From Paenibacillus agaridevorans (lineage in GTDB: Bacteria > Bacillota > Bacilli > Paenibacillales > Paenibacillaceae), in assembly GCF_003112455.1 (NCBI RefSeq), contig NZ_BDQX01000011.1, positions 58,561-122,560 on the forward strand: DNA of 64,000 bases, read 5' to 3'. This document shows, piece by piece, positions 54,956 to 64,000 of the stretch; the first letter of the stretch is position 1; each line of letters starts with the position of its first letter. Made by a program: the position numbers and the translations under genes. Below the pieces are notes generated by a model. That model was not told the origin of the DNA, did no database searches, and saw only the letters and a list, made by a program, of their open reading frames with translations.

Positions 54956-55253
54956 GATAAACGTTTCCTCATCAAAGTAACACGGATGTTTCCGGCCCGA
55001 TAGTTTCACTTTTTGCCGGGTACGCCTTTCTAGTTCGCGCGTCGATGCAAGTCCTTCATCGAAAAAAAGGAATATCATCTCAAAAAAAGAATGTCCGCAT
55101 AGGTGACGCATGGAGTAGCAAGGTAAAAAGTGGAGGTTTCAGGCAGCTCAAGCGGCGTGCTACATTCGTGGTACAAGAGCCGCTGCAGCAGTTCGACATG
55201 TCAAACAGGAAAAGGGGAGCAGTCTTGACGCCATACATTCAGGAGGTCAAAGC
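54956..55253. other. Divergent intergenic region, about 300 bases
   Basis: It separates the lyase-like gene from the second lipoprotein gene. An AGCGGC/GCCGCT pairing lies near 55150-55190. No confident promoter hexamers were found on either strand, which fits activator-dependent promoters under the YesS-type regulator nearby. Confidence 0.35.
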
Positions 55254-56849
55254 ATGAGAAACGCAATGAAAGGTCTGTTGCTTGCGTTTGCGGTTGTTGT
55301 TTTGCTCGCGGCATGCTCGAACGGAGGCAAAGCCACGTCCGGCACACCAATAGGAGGAACGAGTCCGACGGCAAGTTCCGGCGAGTCAACCGCGCCGGAA
55401 GTCGATCCGTTCGATGCTATTCCGCGCAAGGTGAGTATTTCCGCCTTCGACAGGGGGGCGGTATCGAGCGACGAAGGCACGTACGAGAAAAACCGTTGGG
55501 TGGATTGGATTCGCGAGCAGTCGGGCATCGATGTAACGATGGTTCCGGTTCCGCGCGGCCAGGCACAGGATTCGCTTAACGTGCTGATTGCATCCAAACA
55601 GGCGCCGGATCTGATCTGGGAATATGATCACACCTATATCGGCAAGCTGGTGACCCAAGGGGTTTTGCAGCCAATCGGAGAGTATATCGAGAAATACAGC
55701 ACAAGCTACAAACAATATTTGGAGGAAAACCAGGATTTGCTGCCGTATCTGACGTTCGAGGAAGAAATGTATGCGGTTGCAACGAAACGCCCGGTTACGT
55801 CCATCGCCAACCATGGGATGTGGATCCGCCAGGACTGGCTGGATGAGGTTGGCATGCAGAGCCCAACGACAATTGAGGAATTGATTGCGGTGGCGAGGGC
55901 GTTTAAGGATCGTTATCCCGACATCGCGCCGATTGTTGGACAGAATTCCTTTGACATCTATTCCGCAAGTTATGGCGCTTTCAACAATATGTGGTATGTC
56001 GAGGACAACAAGATGCAATACGGCGCTACGCTGGATCGTTTTGGCGATGTGGTGCAGCTTGAGAAGCAGCTGTTCGAGGAAGGGCTGGTCGATCGCGAAT
56101 ATTTGACCGACAGCAACAATCAGCGCGCGGCACAGCTATGGTCGACCGGACGGGCAGGTATTCTGATGGGACAGTGGGGGCTCGGCAACATTGATAACTT
56201 GAATCGCGACCTGTTGACCAACGTACCTACCGCTGAGCCGGTACCGCTGGAGATGGTATCTAGTCCGTACGGACATTATGGCTCGTATCAGGAATCGGCT
56301 CCGTTTATGTTCGTTGCCATGAGCAAGGATGCCGCCAATCCGAAAGCGGCGATCGAATACCTGGACTGGGTGTTCGAAAACTGGAGAACGTTAGTATCCG
56401 GCGAGGAAGGCGTGCATTATGAAATGGTGGACGGCGTAGCTAAAAAATTGGATGCGGACATTTTTTCCAAGGAAGTCGGCTACGCAGGGGAATACGCCGT
56501 GTTGCGCCAGGAAGTTGTCAAGCCGGAGTATTTGTCCATTATGGCGGCGGATGATGAGTTGTCGCAGCGCATCGCGAAGCTGAACTCGGAGTCGCTGACT
56601 ACTGCGCTGAAGCATCCATTCCGCAGAGATATCCCCTATCAGCCAAACTTCGACGAAATCAATGATATCCGTTCGTCGCTTGACCAATTTATTAGGGAAA
56701 CCCGTGCGGAGGCGGTTACGCAGCAAGGGGATAAATATAGCGGCAAATGGGCGCTAGAGGAAATTCGCAAGGAATGGGAGCGTCTTGGCGGCCCGGAAGC
56801 GGAGCAAATCGCGCAGCGGTGGTATGAGGAGAATAAAGCAAGCTTCTGA
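55254..56849 (+). CDS. Substrate-binding lipoprotein (LipoQ/LplA-like), paralogue
   Basis: 531 residues. Lipobox LLAACS with Cys21, a Gly/Ser/Thr-rich spacer, then a solute-binding fold nearly parallel to the 45011 lipoprotein (VSISAFDRGAVSSDEGTYEK ... VPRGQAQDSLNVLIASKQAP). ATG 55254 with AGGAGGTC upstream. No permease genes accompany it in the window, so it may share the permeases at 43131 and 44081 or use others outside the window. It is 18 bases upstream of its own YesS-type regulator. Confidence 0.92.
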   Translation: MRNAMKGLLLAFAVVVLLAACSNGGKATSGTPIGGTSPTASSGESTAPEVDPFDAIPRKVSISAFDRGAVSSDEGTYEKNRWVDWIREQSGIDVTMVPVPRGQAQDSLNVLIASKQAPDLIWEYDHTYIGKLVTQGVLQPIGEYIEKYSTSYKQYLEENQDLLPYLTFEEEMYAVATKRPVTSIANHGMWIRQDWLDEVGMQSPTTIEELIAVARAFKDRYPDIAPIVGQNSFDIYSASYGAFNNMWYVEDNKMQYGATLDRFGDVVQLEKQLFEEGLVDREYLTDSNNQRAAQLWSTGRAGILMGQWGLGNIDNLNRDLLTNVPTAEPVPLEMVSSPYGHYGSYQESAPFMFVAMSKDAANPKAAIEYLDWVFENWRTLVSGEEGVHYEMVDGVAKKLDADIFSKEVGYAGEYAVLRQEVVKPEYLSIMAADDELSQRIAKLNSESLTTALKHPFRRDIPYQPNFDEINDIRSSLDQFIRETRAEAVTQQGDKYSGKWALEEIRKEWERLGGPEAEQIAQRWYEENKASF

Positions 56850-56867
56850 GGAAAGGGGAACAAGAAG

Positions 56868-59237
56868 ATGAATATACGGCAAAACCGACGGTTATGGATT
56901 GCTTGGGGCGCGGTGTCCATCATCTTGTTCCTGCTTGTTTTTGCCGCGATGGCGATTTCCTATCAATTGTTTACGAAGCAGCTCAAGGAGCAGCTGATAT
57001 CGACCAACATGGAGCTGCTCGGACAACAGAATCATAAGCTGGAGCTGACGCTTCAGCATATCGACAAAACCGCGATTCAATTTATGAAAAATGATGCCGT
57101 TGTCCGTTTTTTCAGTGAAAGACGAAACGCCGATGTGAATATCAACAACGAATTTCATGTGGTCAATACAATCAACCGCACGTCCAGCAGCATGGAATAC
57201 ATCTTCTCTATGGATTTGTACTCGTATACGAAACAGCGCCTGCTGACCGGAAGCGTGTCTTCCGACCTCAACAATAATGTTCAGGATTTTGGCTGGATTC
57301 CGGAGTTCGAAGAGGAGGCCGGCTTGTTCAAATGGTTGACCACCCGCAAAATTGCGCTTAACGCGCGCCAGTCGGTATACCGCAATGTAGTCACTCTGGT
57401 ACGCGCTTATCCGTTGGTGCATCAACCGGGCGGGCGCAAAGGCGCGGTGGCTGTCAATGTCAAGGAGGATTTGCTCTACAGTTTGATTCGGAATACCGAG
57501 TCGGATGACCGCGGAGAAACCTTCGTGTTGGACGGCGAAGGCGTTATGGCGCTGCATGACGATAAAACCCGTCTGGGCAAGGATATCAGCGAATTACCGT
57601 TTGTGAGGGGGATATTCGGCAGCGATGCCGCAAGTGGTTATTTTGCGGCGCAGATTGACGGGCAGCCGTCCTGGGTGTTCTATATGGAATCGGATTATAC
57701 CGGCTGGCGGATCGTGCGCGTCATTCCGGCGTCGCAGATGTCGCAACAAATGACCGTTATCCGCAATACGCTGATCGGCTTGTCGCTCCTGCTGTTTGTC
57801 ATCGCAGCCGCCTCGACGGCCTTCGCCGGAAGATGGACCTATCTGCCGATCAACCGCTTCGTGCGGGGCGTACGCACCAAACTGACGGGGCAGCAGAAGT
57901 CGGCGGAAGCGGGGATGGCGGGACGGCGCTATACGGACGACTTTCATTATTTGGAGCATACAGTACAAGGGATACTTACCGATCGCGAGGAACTGTCGCG
58001 GCAGGTGTCGGAGGGCAAACCGTTTATCAAATTGCAACTTGTTGCCGAGCTGCTGTCGGGCCGCCGCAAAAGTACGGAAATGCTGCAAACGTACGAGGAT
58101 ATGTTCAATATCCGTTTATACGGAAGCCGCTTCGTCGTGATGAGTATCGAGCTGGACAACAAGGGTGCAATCCCCTCGCAACGCGATGTACGTCTGTATA
58201 CGTACGCTCTTTGCAATGCGGCGGAGGAGTTGGTTAATGCGGAGAGCAAAGGAATTGCCGCCGAGCTGGAGCACGGCAAAGCAGCGGTTATTATGAGCTT
58301 CGACGAAGGCGATGACGATCAGCGCTATATTATGCGCGCTGTTACGGTAGCCGATTTGCTCAAGCAATTCGTGCAGGAATATTTCCGGCGGACGATTACG
58401 ATCGGCATCGGCAATGTAGCGCATTCGCCGGGCGATATTGCCGCTAAGTACCGGGAATCCTGCGAAGCGCTGCGATACAAGCTGGTGTTGGGCGGCAACG
58501 CCATTATCACAATGGACGATATTGTAAATGAACAAAGTCCGCGCTACTACAAGCTGTTCGCATCGATCGACACGATCGTTGCTTCCGTAAAAGCTGCCGA
58601 CGGGGAGATGCTGAAAACGCAGCTTGCCCGCTGGTTCGTATCCTTTGCAGAGCAGCAGGTTCCGCCCGAGGTGATCGCCCAACTGATCGTCCAATGTTTG
58701 ATGCGCGCCGCTACGGATGCGGTCGATATCGGCGTAGACGCCGGCAGCTTGTTCCCTGAGCAGGATATGTACGATCATTTGAACCAATATGAGATGTTGA
58801 ACCGCTACGAGCAGTTGGACGAGTTGGAGCGTTTCGCACTGAATCGGCTGACGGGATTGATCGGGCTGATCCGGGACAAGCGGAGCCAGCGCGAGCGGAA
58901 CGATCTGATCGATCAGTCGCTGGTGTTTATCCAGACGAATTATATGCGCAGCGATCTGTCGCTGAACTTGCTGGCGAGCGAATTCGGACTTAGCGTGCCC
59001 TATCTGAGCAAGCTGTTCAAAGAGAAGGCGGAGATCAACTTTATCGATTACGTGATGGAGATTCGTTTGTCCAAAGCAAAGGAGCTGCTGTCCGCGACAG
59101 ACGGCAAGGTGCGCTATATCGCCGAGCAAGTCGGCTATACGAACGTTAACAGCTTTGTACGCATTTTCAAAAAATTGACCGGGCTGACGCCTTCGGAATA
59201 TCGCGAGCGTAATCAGGACTCAAGAGAAGGAACATAA
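56868..59237 (+). CDS. YesS-type AraC-family transcriptional regulator
   Basis: 789 residues; same architecture as the regulator at 40673: membrane helix (~10-32), extracellular dCache-like sensor (~33-295; VVTLVRAYPLVHQPGGRKGA), second helix (~305-325; LIGLSLLLFVIAAASTAF), HAMP-like linker, middle domain, AraC helix-turn-helix (~680-785; SLNLLASEFGLSVPYLSKLF ... VRYIAEQVGYTNVNSFVRIF). ATG 56868 with AGGAAAGGGGA upstream. It lies between a binding lipoprotein and an SLH glycosidase, 14 bases before the latter, so it likely controls this module. Confidence 0.9.
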   Translation: MNIRQNRRLWIAWGAVSIILFLLVFAAMAISYQLFTKQLKEQLISTNMELLGQQNHKLELTLQHIDKTAIQFMKNDAVVRFFSERRNADVNINNEFHVVNTINRTSSSMEYIFSMDLYSYTKQRLLTGSVSSDLNNNVQDFGWIPEFEEEAGLFKWLTTRKIALNARQSVYRNVVTLVRAYPLVHQPGGRKGAVAVNVKEDLLYSLIRNTESDDRGETFVLDGEGVMALHDDKTRLGKDISELPFVRGIFGSDAASGYFAAQIDGQPSWVFYMESDYTGWRIVRVIPASQMSQQMTVIRNTLIGLSLLLFVIAAASTAFAGRWTYLPINRFVRGVRTKLTGQQKSAEAGMAGRRYTDDFHYLEHTVQGILTDREELSRQVSEGKPFIKLQLVAELLSGRRKSTEMLQTYEDMFNIRLYGSRFVVMSIELDNKGAIPSQRDVRLYTYALCNAAEELVNAESKGIAAELEHGKAAVIMSFDEGDDDQRYIMRAVTVADLLKQFVQEYFRRTITIGIGNVAHSPGDIAAKYRESCEALRYKLVLGGNAIITMDDIVNEQSPRYYKLFASIDTIVASVKAADGEMLKTQLARWFVSFAEQQVPPEVIAQLIVQCLMRAATDAVDIGVDAGSLFPEQDMYDHLNQYEMLNRYEQLDELERFALNRLTGLIGLIRDKRSQRERNDLIDQSLVFIQTNYMRSDLSLNLLASEFGLSVPYLSKLFKEKAEINFIDYVMEIRLSKAKELLSATDGKVRYIAEQVGYTNVNSFVRIFKKLTGLTPSEYRERNQDSREGT

Positions 59238-59251
59238 AGGAGGCATTTATT

Positions 59252-62200
59252 GTGAAAGCAAAATCATCGTTCGGCAAAATTTCTATTATTATGCTGGCGT
59301 TGTCTGTATGGTTGGGGAGCCTTGGCGTTCTCCCGCAGGCATCGGCCGCTTCTGAGCCTATAACCGATATCCCGAAGTGGTCTGCCAGCTACAACAATAA
59401 CAATGCAGTCGGGGAAGCTTATATCGACCAGGAAGAAACCTTTGCGGGAACAGGCTCATTAAAGATCGTAAACCGGACTCCAAAAACGAACAACGTCTTC
59501 CTGGCTATCCGCCAGCAGGTGGCGGTCAAGCCCAACACCGCCTACGAGGTGGCCTTGCAGGTAAAGGCGCAGGAGGCGTCCCGGATGAGTGTCATTCTGA
59601 ATCCTGCCTGGACAGCGCGAAAGGATCTTCCTGGAGGAACGTACAAATGGCAACAGGTGAATTTTACGATTACAACAGATTCCTCCACGACCTCATTTCC
59701 GTTTGTCATTTTGTCCGATGGATTGACCGAGGCGGTATGGATAGACGACATTGTGATGAGAGAAAGCGGCACTTCTGAAAATTTGATCAAAAACGGCGAT
59801 TTTGAAACGTTTGTACCGGTCGCAAACGTGGTGGCGAATGTCCCGTCGGGAGCAGTGGAGCAAGGGACGTTGGTGTCCTTGTCGACTCCCACTTCAGCGG
59901 CGTCCGTGTATTATACATTGGATAAGAGCGATCCGGTTACATCGCCAACCAGGCAATTGTATGAATGGCCGATTTCCATTGAACGTCCTTTGGTGATCAA
60001 GGCTTACGCGACCAAAAATGGGCTGGCTGCCAGCCCGGTTTCCGCCTTCCATTACAGCTTGGCTTTGGAGGAAGGGGCTTCCTATATCGATCAAGAGGAT
60101 TTTTTCTCCAGGTTGTCGGCAGGGAAATCCATTCCGGTTTACTATAAAGACGACTTTGCAATCGATGGCAGTTTGGCGGATTGGGACGGCCAAAGCTATG
60201 TGGAGCTTCCTCTTATAAACGGCGCTTTGCCGTCCAATCTGGCCAGTTGGGAGGGGGCACAGGACCTCTCGGCCCGGATGATGTTCGCTTACGATGCCAA
60301 CAACTTGTATATGGGAGCGCAAATCAAAGATAATGTTCATCATGCATCGGCGGGCGCTTCCATGTGGTCCGCGGACAGCATTCAGTTCGCTACGGGAAGC
60401 GACGCCTTGTTCGGCCCCGAATTTGGATTCGCTCATGCGGACAATCAGCCCGAGGTATGGTCCTGGAGTTCGGGGACGGCTGTTCTTGGCAAAGATGCCA
60501 TTCAATTACGCACCAATCGTCTTGCCGATGCGACCATCTATGAAGCGGCCATTCCTTGGAAAGCATTGCAAAAGGAAAAGCCGGAAAAAATGTTTCCTTT
60601 CAATCTATTAATTAATGACAATGACGGGGCGGGCCGTAAAAGTTGGGTCGAGTGGACGCCAGGGGTAGGAAAATACAAGGATCAGAATGCCTTTGGCAAT
60701 CTGTTTCTGGCGCCGCAGCATTCCGAGTGGTTTGCTTGGCTGGACCGGGATTACGAATCGGCAGAGGAAAATCGTTATATAAGCGAGAATGGCCAGATGT
60801 TGGACTTTTCGCTTTATGTAACCAACCCGTTCCCGGAGGACAAAGAATTTCAAGTGTCGATTCCCGGCTTGAATGAGAGCGCCAATTCGGTCATCGTTCC
60901 CGCGCATACGGTATGGAGGAAGCAGTTCCAGACCTCCTTCGCGGAGACGGGTGCGCAGAAGCTGGTTGTCGACGTAACGGAGTTATCCGAAGATGCCAGC
61001 CAGTCTCCCGAATGGAGCGTTCAGGTGCTGGCCAATCGGGAAGAGCTTGTAGCGGAGCTGGATCAACTGGCATTGGCTTTGCCGCCGCTGAAAGCGCTGC
61101 GGGATGCGGCATTGGCACAAGGTTTGCCCATGGATTACGATGATGTGGATATTGCCGTTATTGAGAGGTTTATTCCGTATGGCAAAGAAGATGTGCTGAA
61201 AGGGCGCCTTGATCAAGCCCAATACGTGTTGGAGCAGCTGGATCGACTCTACTTGGAAACCAAGAGCCGGCTGGAGGCCTATCTAGCGGGCGATGCCGCT
61301 CCGCTGGCTGTTCCCCGTTATGTGACAGGGCCGATTGAATTGGACGGATATTCTTTTATTGGCCAAACGGTCGATGCTGCGGGAGAGCAGCAAACACGCC
61401 CGGTATTTTTTACGGGATACGGTCATTTCCAGCAGGTTCGCAAGGATATTGCCCATATGTCTTCCTTCGGAGCCAATATGATTCAGATCGAAACAGGTCC
61501 AAGCCGCGTGCTGTTGGCGCCGGATTCTCTTGCAGGGTGGAACAAGGGAATATGGGGGAACGCCGATGTAACGTTCGGCTATGATATCGACTTTTTTCAA
61601 GAGGGCACCCGTTCCCTTAAACTGACTAACCATACGACTAAAAGTCCCAATGTGTACGGCACGGTATGGCAGCGTGTAGAGGTAAAACCCGATACGGATT
61701 ATACGATTCGTCTTTGGGTGAAGGGGGCAAACGTAAACAACGCCTGGATCGGCACCTTCGCAAGCAGGAACAATCTGCCGACCGGGACGTATGACTGGCA
61801 GCAGGTTACCTATTCGTACAGAAGCGGAGAGACGGAAACCGCGATCGATTTTCGTGTTTTGACGGAAAATGTAACGGACGCATTATATATAGACAATATC
61901 AGCATGGAGGAGCAAGGAACTTCGCTGAACCTGATCGCTTATCCGGATTTCGAGGATGAGAACACCACGATTAAAGAAGATTATACGATTTCCGAAGCGG
62001 CCATCCGCAACGATATACAGAAAGTGCTGCAGGATGCCGCAGATCATAATCAGGCGGTTAGCTTGTTGTTGTCTCCTCACTATTTCCCGGCCTTTTTGCT
62101 GGAGAAATATCCGGACATGAAGTCGAATAATAACGGATTTATTAAATATAACTTTAATCACCCCAAAGCCAGGGAGGCTGTCGAGGATTTTCTGAGAACG

Positions 62201-64000
62201 GTTATTCCTCTGGTAAAGGACTATCCGTCATTGAACAATTTGGTGCTGTCCAATGAACCTGTTTTTATGTCGTATAAAGATCCGGTGTTTACGGTTGAGT
62301 GGCGACAGTATCTGGAAGAGGCGCATGGAGATATTGCCGCGTTAAATGCCGCGTACGGCACAAGCTACGCCGCTTTTGACCAGATCGCGCTTCCGACGGC
62401 GGAAGAACGTTCCCCGCTTTATTATGACTGGATCAACTTCAATGATCAGTTGTTTGGCGAATGGCATCAATGGATGGCCGATCTTATTCATGAGATGGCG
62501 CCGGATATTCCGGTCAATGTGAAAATAATGGCGGGGGCGTTGTCCCGAGAGCAATTGGCCAAGTCGCCGTTATCCTGGGGCGTCGATCCCGAGCAGATTT
62601 CCGGCTTAAGCCAGTTGAACGGGCTGGATGCCTGGAACTTCCTGCATAGCGAAGGCGCAACCATTATGGAAAAACTGAAATTTTACGATCTGTTGGCATC
62701 GTTCAAGGAAGCGCCGGTCATCAATTCGGAGGATCATATTATTCCCGACAAGGATACCCGGTTTGTGCCGGAGCAGGTCTCGCATGTCAGCAACGATATA
62801 TGGCAAGGAGCCGTTCACGGGCGCAGCGCTTCGGTAATATGGGTTTGGGAAAGGACGGACGATACCGCAAGCGATCTGGCGGGCAGCGTGCTAAATCGGC
62901 CGGATGTCGTTTCGGCCATCGGCAAAACCAATTTGGATTTAAATCGTCTGGCGGATGAGGTGACCGCTTTCCAGCATGCTCCGTATGAAACGGCGATTCT
63001 ATATGCCAAAGCCTCGAACTTGTATCGCCCCGCCTATCTGGATGCGGTGGACCGGGCTTACAAAGCGCTTAGTTTTTCCGGCCAGAAGGCGGGTTTTATT
63101 AGCGAGAAACAGATTCGGGAGGGCGGGTTATCCGGCTTGAAGCTGCTGGTCGTTCCGGACAGCCGGTATGTGGACGCGGAAACGCTGAATCATATTCAAG
63201 CGTATCTGAATCAAGGCGGAGCAGTGTTTGTGATAGGCGAGCAGGCGCTCCAGTTCGATGTCTATCAGCGCAATCTGGACGCGCAGATTCGTAACGATGT
63301 GATGGCGCGTTCCACGGTTATTCCCGTCACGGCAACGGCAAGCGCCATGCAATCGCCTTCTGCGGGCGAGGTAAGGATGCAGTTGCTTCCCGTTCTGGCA
63401 GGGCTTGATCTTTTGCAGACGGAAATCGTCGATGGCGCGACGGGAGAGCCTGTTATGGATGTAGAATGGCGGGTGGTCGAGCATGAAGGAAGACTGCTGT
63501 TGAATGTATCCAATTATAGCTGGAATACAAAGACGGTTCAGGTTCGCTTGCATGGCCAGCAGGTACAAACCGCTTATGACTTGATCGGCGCGAAGGCAAT
63601 GGCGATATCCAGCCTCGAGTTGGCTCCGTATTCTCCAATGCTGCTCGATCTTGGCGAAGCCGGCGGAAACGGAAATGGTAATGGAAACGGAAATGGTAAT
63701 GGAAGCGGAAATGGCAACGGAAACGGAAACGGAAACGGCAGCGGTGAGCAGGGGAATCAAGGCAATGGGAATGATGATGACGATGCATCCGAGGAAGCCG
63801 AAGCAACCGGACAATCCGGCAATGGTGCAGAGGGAGCGGAGGAGCTTCCAGAGTGGCATGACATCGCGGGGCACTGGGCAGCCGGCGCCATCAGGCTGGC
63901 GGCCAATCGCAACATTGTAAACGGATACGAAGACGGAACTTTCCGTCCAGAGCATCAGGTGACGCGCCAGCAATTTGCCGTGATGCTGGCTCGCGCGCCC
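59252..64000 (+). CDS. Giant secreted glycosidase with duplicated carbohydrate-binding domain and SLH, 3' end outside window
   Basis: 1583 codons, open to the last base. GTG 59252 with AAAGGAGG eight bases upstream; signal peptide (~1-34). Carbohydrate-binding-like domain copy 1 (43-185), chitobiase-C-like module (~216-270), CBM9/DOMON-like domain (~303-490, AIDGSLADWDGQ), a linker/helical part (~575-680), then a clan-A, GH42-like barrel starting near 690. After strand GANMIQIE the barrel is interrupted by copy 2 of the binding domain (762-901) and resumes to ~1460. Candidate catalytic residues are Glu1002 (VLSNEPVFM) and Glu1160 (VINSEDHII). A Gly/Asn linker (1471-1507), an acidic stretch and the first SLH repeat (from 1535; WHDIAGHW) follow. 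It should be wall-bound and cut a glycan for this module. Exact GH family and further SLH repeats are not determinable here. Confidence 0.85.
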   Translation, partial: MKAKSSFGKISIIMLALSVWLGSLGVLPQASAASEPITDIPKWSASYNNNNAVGEAYIDQEETFAGTGSLKIVNRTPKTNNVFLAIRQQVAVKPNTAYEVALQVKAQEASRMSVILNPAWTARKDLPGGTYKWQQVNFTITTDSSTTSFPFVILSDGLTEAVWIDDIVMRESGTSENLIKNGDFETFVPVANVVANVPSGAVEQGTLVSLSTPTSAASVYYTLDKSDPVTSPTRQLYEWPISIERPLVIKAYATKNGLAASPVSAFHYSLALEEGASYIDQEDFFSRLSAGKSIPVYYKDDFAIDGSLADWDGQSYVELPLINGALPSNLASWEGAQDLSARMMFAYDANNLYMGAQIKDNVHHASAGASMWSADSIQFATGSDALFGPEFGFAHADNQPEVWSWSSGTAVLGKDAIQLRTNRLADATIYEAAIPWKALQKEKPEKMFPFNLLINDNDGAGRKSWVEWTPGVGKYKDQNAFGNLFLAPQHSEWFAWLDRDYESAEENRYISENGQMLDFSLYVTNPFPEDKEFQVSIPGLNESANSVIVPAHTVWRKQFQTSFAETGAQKLVVDVTELSEDASQSPEWSVQVLANREELVAELDQLALALPPLKALRDAALAQGLPMDYDDVDIAVIERFIPYGKEDVLKGRLDQAQYVLEQLDRLYLETKSRLEAYLAGDAAPLAVPRYVTGPIELDGYSFIGQTVDAAGEQQTRPVFFTGYGHFQQVRKDIAHMSSFGANMIQIETGPSRVLLAPDSLAGWNKGIWGNADVTFGYDIDFFQEGTRSLKLTNHTTKSPNVYGTVWQRVEVKPDTDYTIRLWVKGANVNNAWIGTFASRNNLPTGTYDWQQVTYSYRSGETETAIDFRVLTENVTDALYIDNISMEEQGTSLNLIAYPDFEDENTTIKEDYTISEAAIRNDIQKVLQDAADHNQAVSLLLSPHYFPAFLLEKYPDMKSNNNGFIKYNFNHPKAREAVEDFLRTVIPLVKDYPSLNNLVLSNEPVFMSYKDPVFTVEWRQYLEEAHGDIAALNAAYGTSYAAFDQIALPTAEERSPLYYDWINFNDQLFGEWHQWMADLIHEMAPDIPVNVKIMAGALSREQLAKSPLSWGVDPEQISGLSQLNGLDAWNFLHSEGATIMEKLKFYDLLASFKEAPVINSEDHIIPDKDTRFVPEQVSHVSNDIWQGAVHGRSASVIWVWERTDDTASDLAGSVLNRPDVVSAIGKTNLDLNRLADEVTAFQHAPYETAILYAKASNLYRPAYLDAVDRAYKALSFSGQKAGFISEKQIREGGLSGLKLLVVPDSRYVDAETLNHIQAYLNQGGAVFVIGEQALQFDVYQRNLDAQIRNDVMARSTVIPVTATASAMQSPSAGEVRMQLLPVLAGLDLLQTEIVDGATGEPVMDVEWRVVEHEGRLLLNVSNYSWNTKTVQVRLHGQQVQTAYDLIGAKAMAISSLELAPYSPMLLDLGEAGGNGNGNGNGNGNGSGNGNGNGNGNGSGEQGNQGNGNDDDDASEEAEATGQSGNGAEGAEELPEWHDIAGHWAAGAIRLAANRNIVNGYEDGTFRPEHQVTRQQFAVMLARAP
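63662..63773 (+). repeat. Gly-Asn/Ser low-complexity coding repeat
   Basis: Units such as GGAAACGGAAATGGTAAT recur in frame and encode GNGNGN/GSGN runs. They form a flexible linker between the catalytic part and the SLH anchor. Such short-unit DNA can change length by slippage in 6-base steps without a frameshift. Confidence 0.85.

Noticed and set aside
54956..55111. Upstream extension of the lyase-like gene
   Set aside because: The added residues are low in family character and lack a ribosome site; ATG 54955 has GAGGAAAC at a good distance.
63662..63773. CRISPR-like or intergenic tandem repeat
   Set aside because: The repeat is in frame inside a long coding region and encodes a Gly/Asn linker; there are no spacers.

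Overview
The window reads as chromosome from a Paenibacillus- or Cohnella-like member of the Bacillota. The evidence is several long AraC-family regulators with an extracellular sensor domain (YesS type), sugar ABC importers made of a lipoprotein plus two permeases without their own ATPase, and very large secreted glycosidases ending in S-layer homology (SLH) repeats. Strong AGGAGG-type ribosome sites and frequent TTG/GTG starts also fit. No rRNA, tRNA, CRISPR array, transposase or phage gene was seen.

Layout. 1-3430: tail of a secreted glycoside hydrolase, a small acetyl-esterase-like hydrolase and a decayed YesS-type regulator. 3545-12743: mixed housekeeping and stress genes, namely a P1B-4 metal-efflux ATPase behind a Fur/PerR-like box, a YitT membrane protein, a DUF418 protein leading into a NarL-type two-component pair, a secreted 5'-nucleotidase with LysM, and a Uma2-family protein with a structured leader. 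12916-25602: a complete carbohydrate locus (LacI repressor, GH78-like glycosidase, sugar-binding lipoprotein, two permeases, 1947-residue SLH glycosidase). An 18-bp operator-like palindrome sits just after the LacI promoter, and an identical copy lies inside the GH78-like gene 1500 bp downstream.

25740-36178 (minus strand): an eight-gene operon, visibly more AT-rich than its flanks, that looks like an exopolysaccharide synthesis system. In transcription order it encodes a VTC-type polyphosphate polymerase domain protein, DUF4956, a CotH-family kinase, a membrane-anchored glycosidase-like protein, a membrane HEAT-repeat protein, a processive GT2 synthase, a periplasmic-binding/GGDEF/EAL sensor whose GGDEF and EAL sites are both degenerate, and a membrane-anchored TIM-barrel-like protein. 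This is the best candidate for an undescribed system: a c-di-GMP-sensing polysaccharide machine coupled to phosphate/polyphosphate chemistry.

36433-40309: an aspartate-dehydrogenase-like enzyme and a 7TMR-DISM histidine kinase with its OmpR-type response regulator. 40673-64000: two related carbohydrate modules. The first has a YesS-type regulator, LplB/LplC-like permeases, a lipoprotein and a 1909-residue DNRLRE/Fn3/clan-A glycosidase/SLH protein. The second has a paralogous lipoprotein, a YesS-type regulator and a giant SLH glycosidase running off the window, but no permeases of its own. Between them lie a flavin-binding PNPOx-like protein and a divergent alpha/alpha-toroid polysaccharide-lyase-like protein. 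The theme of the whole window is surface-attached breakdown and import of complex plant-type glycans, plus one block for making a glycan.
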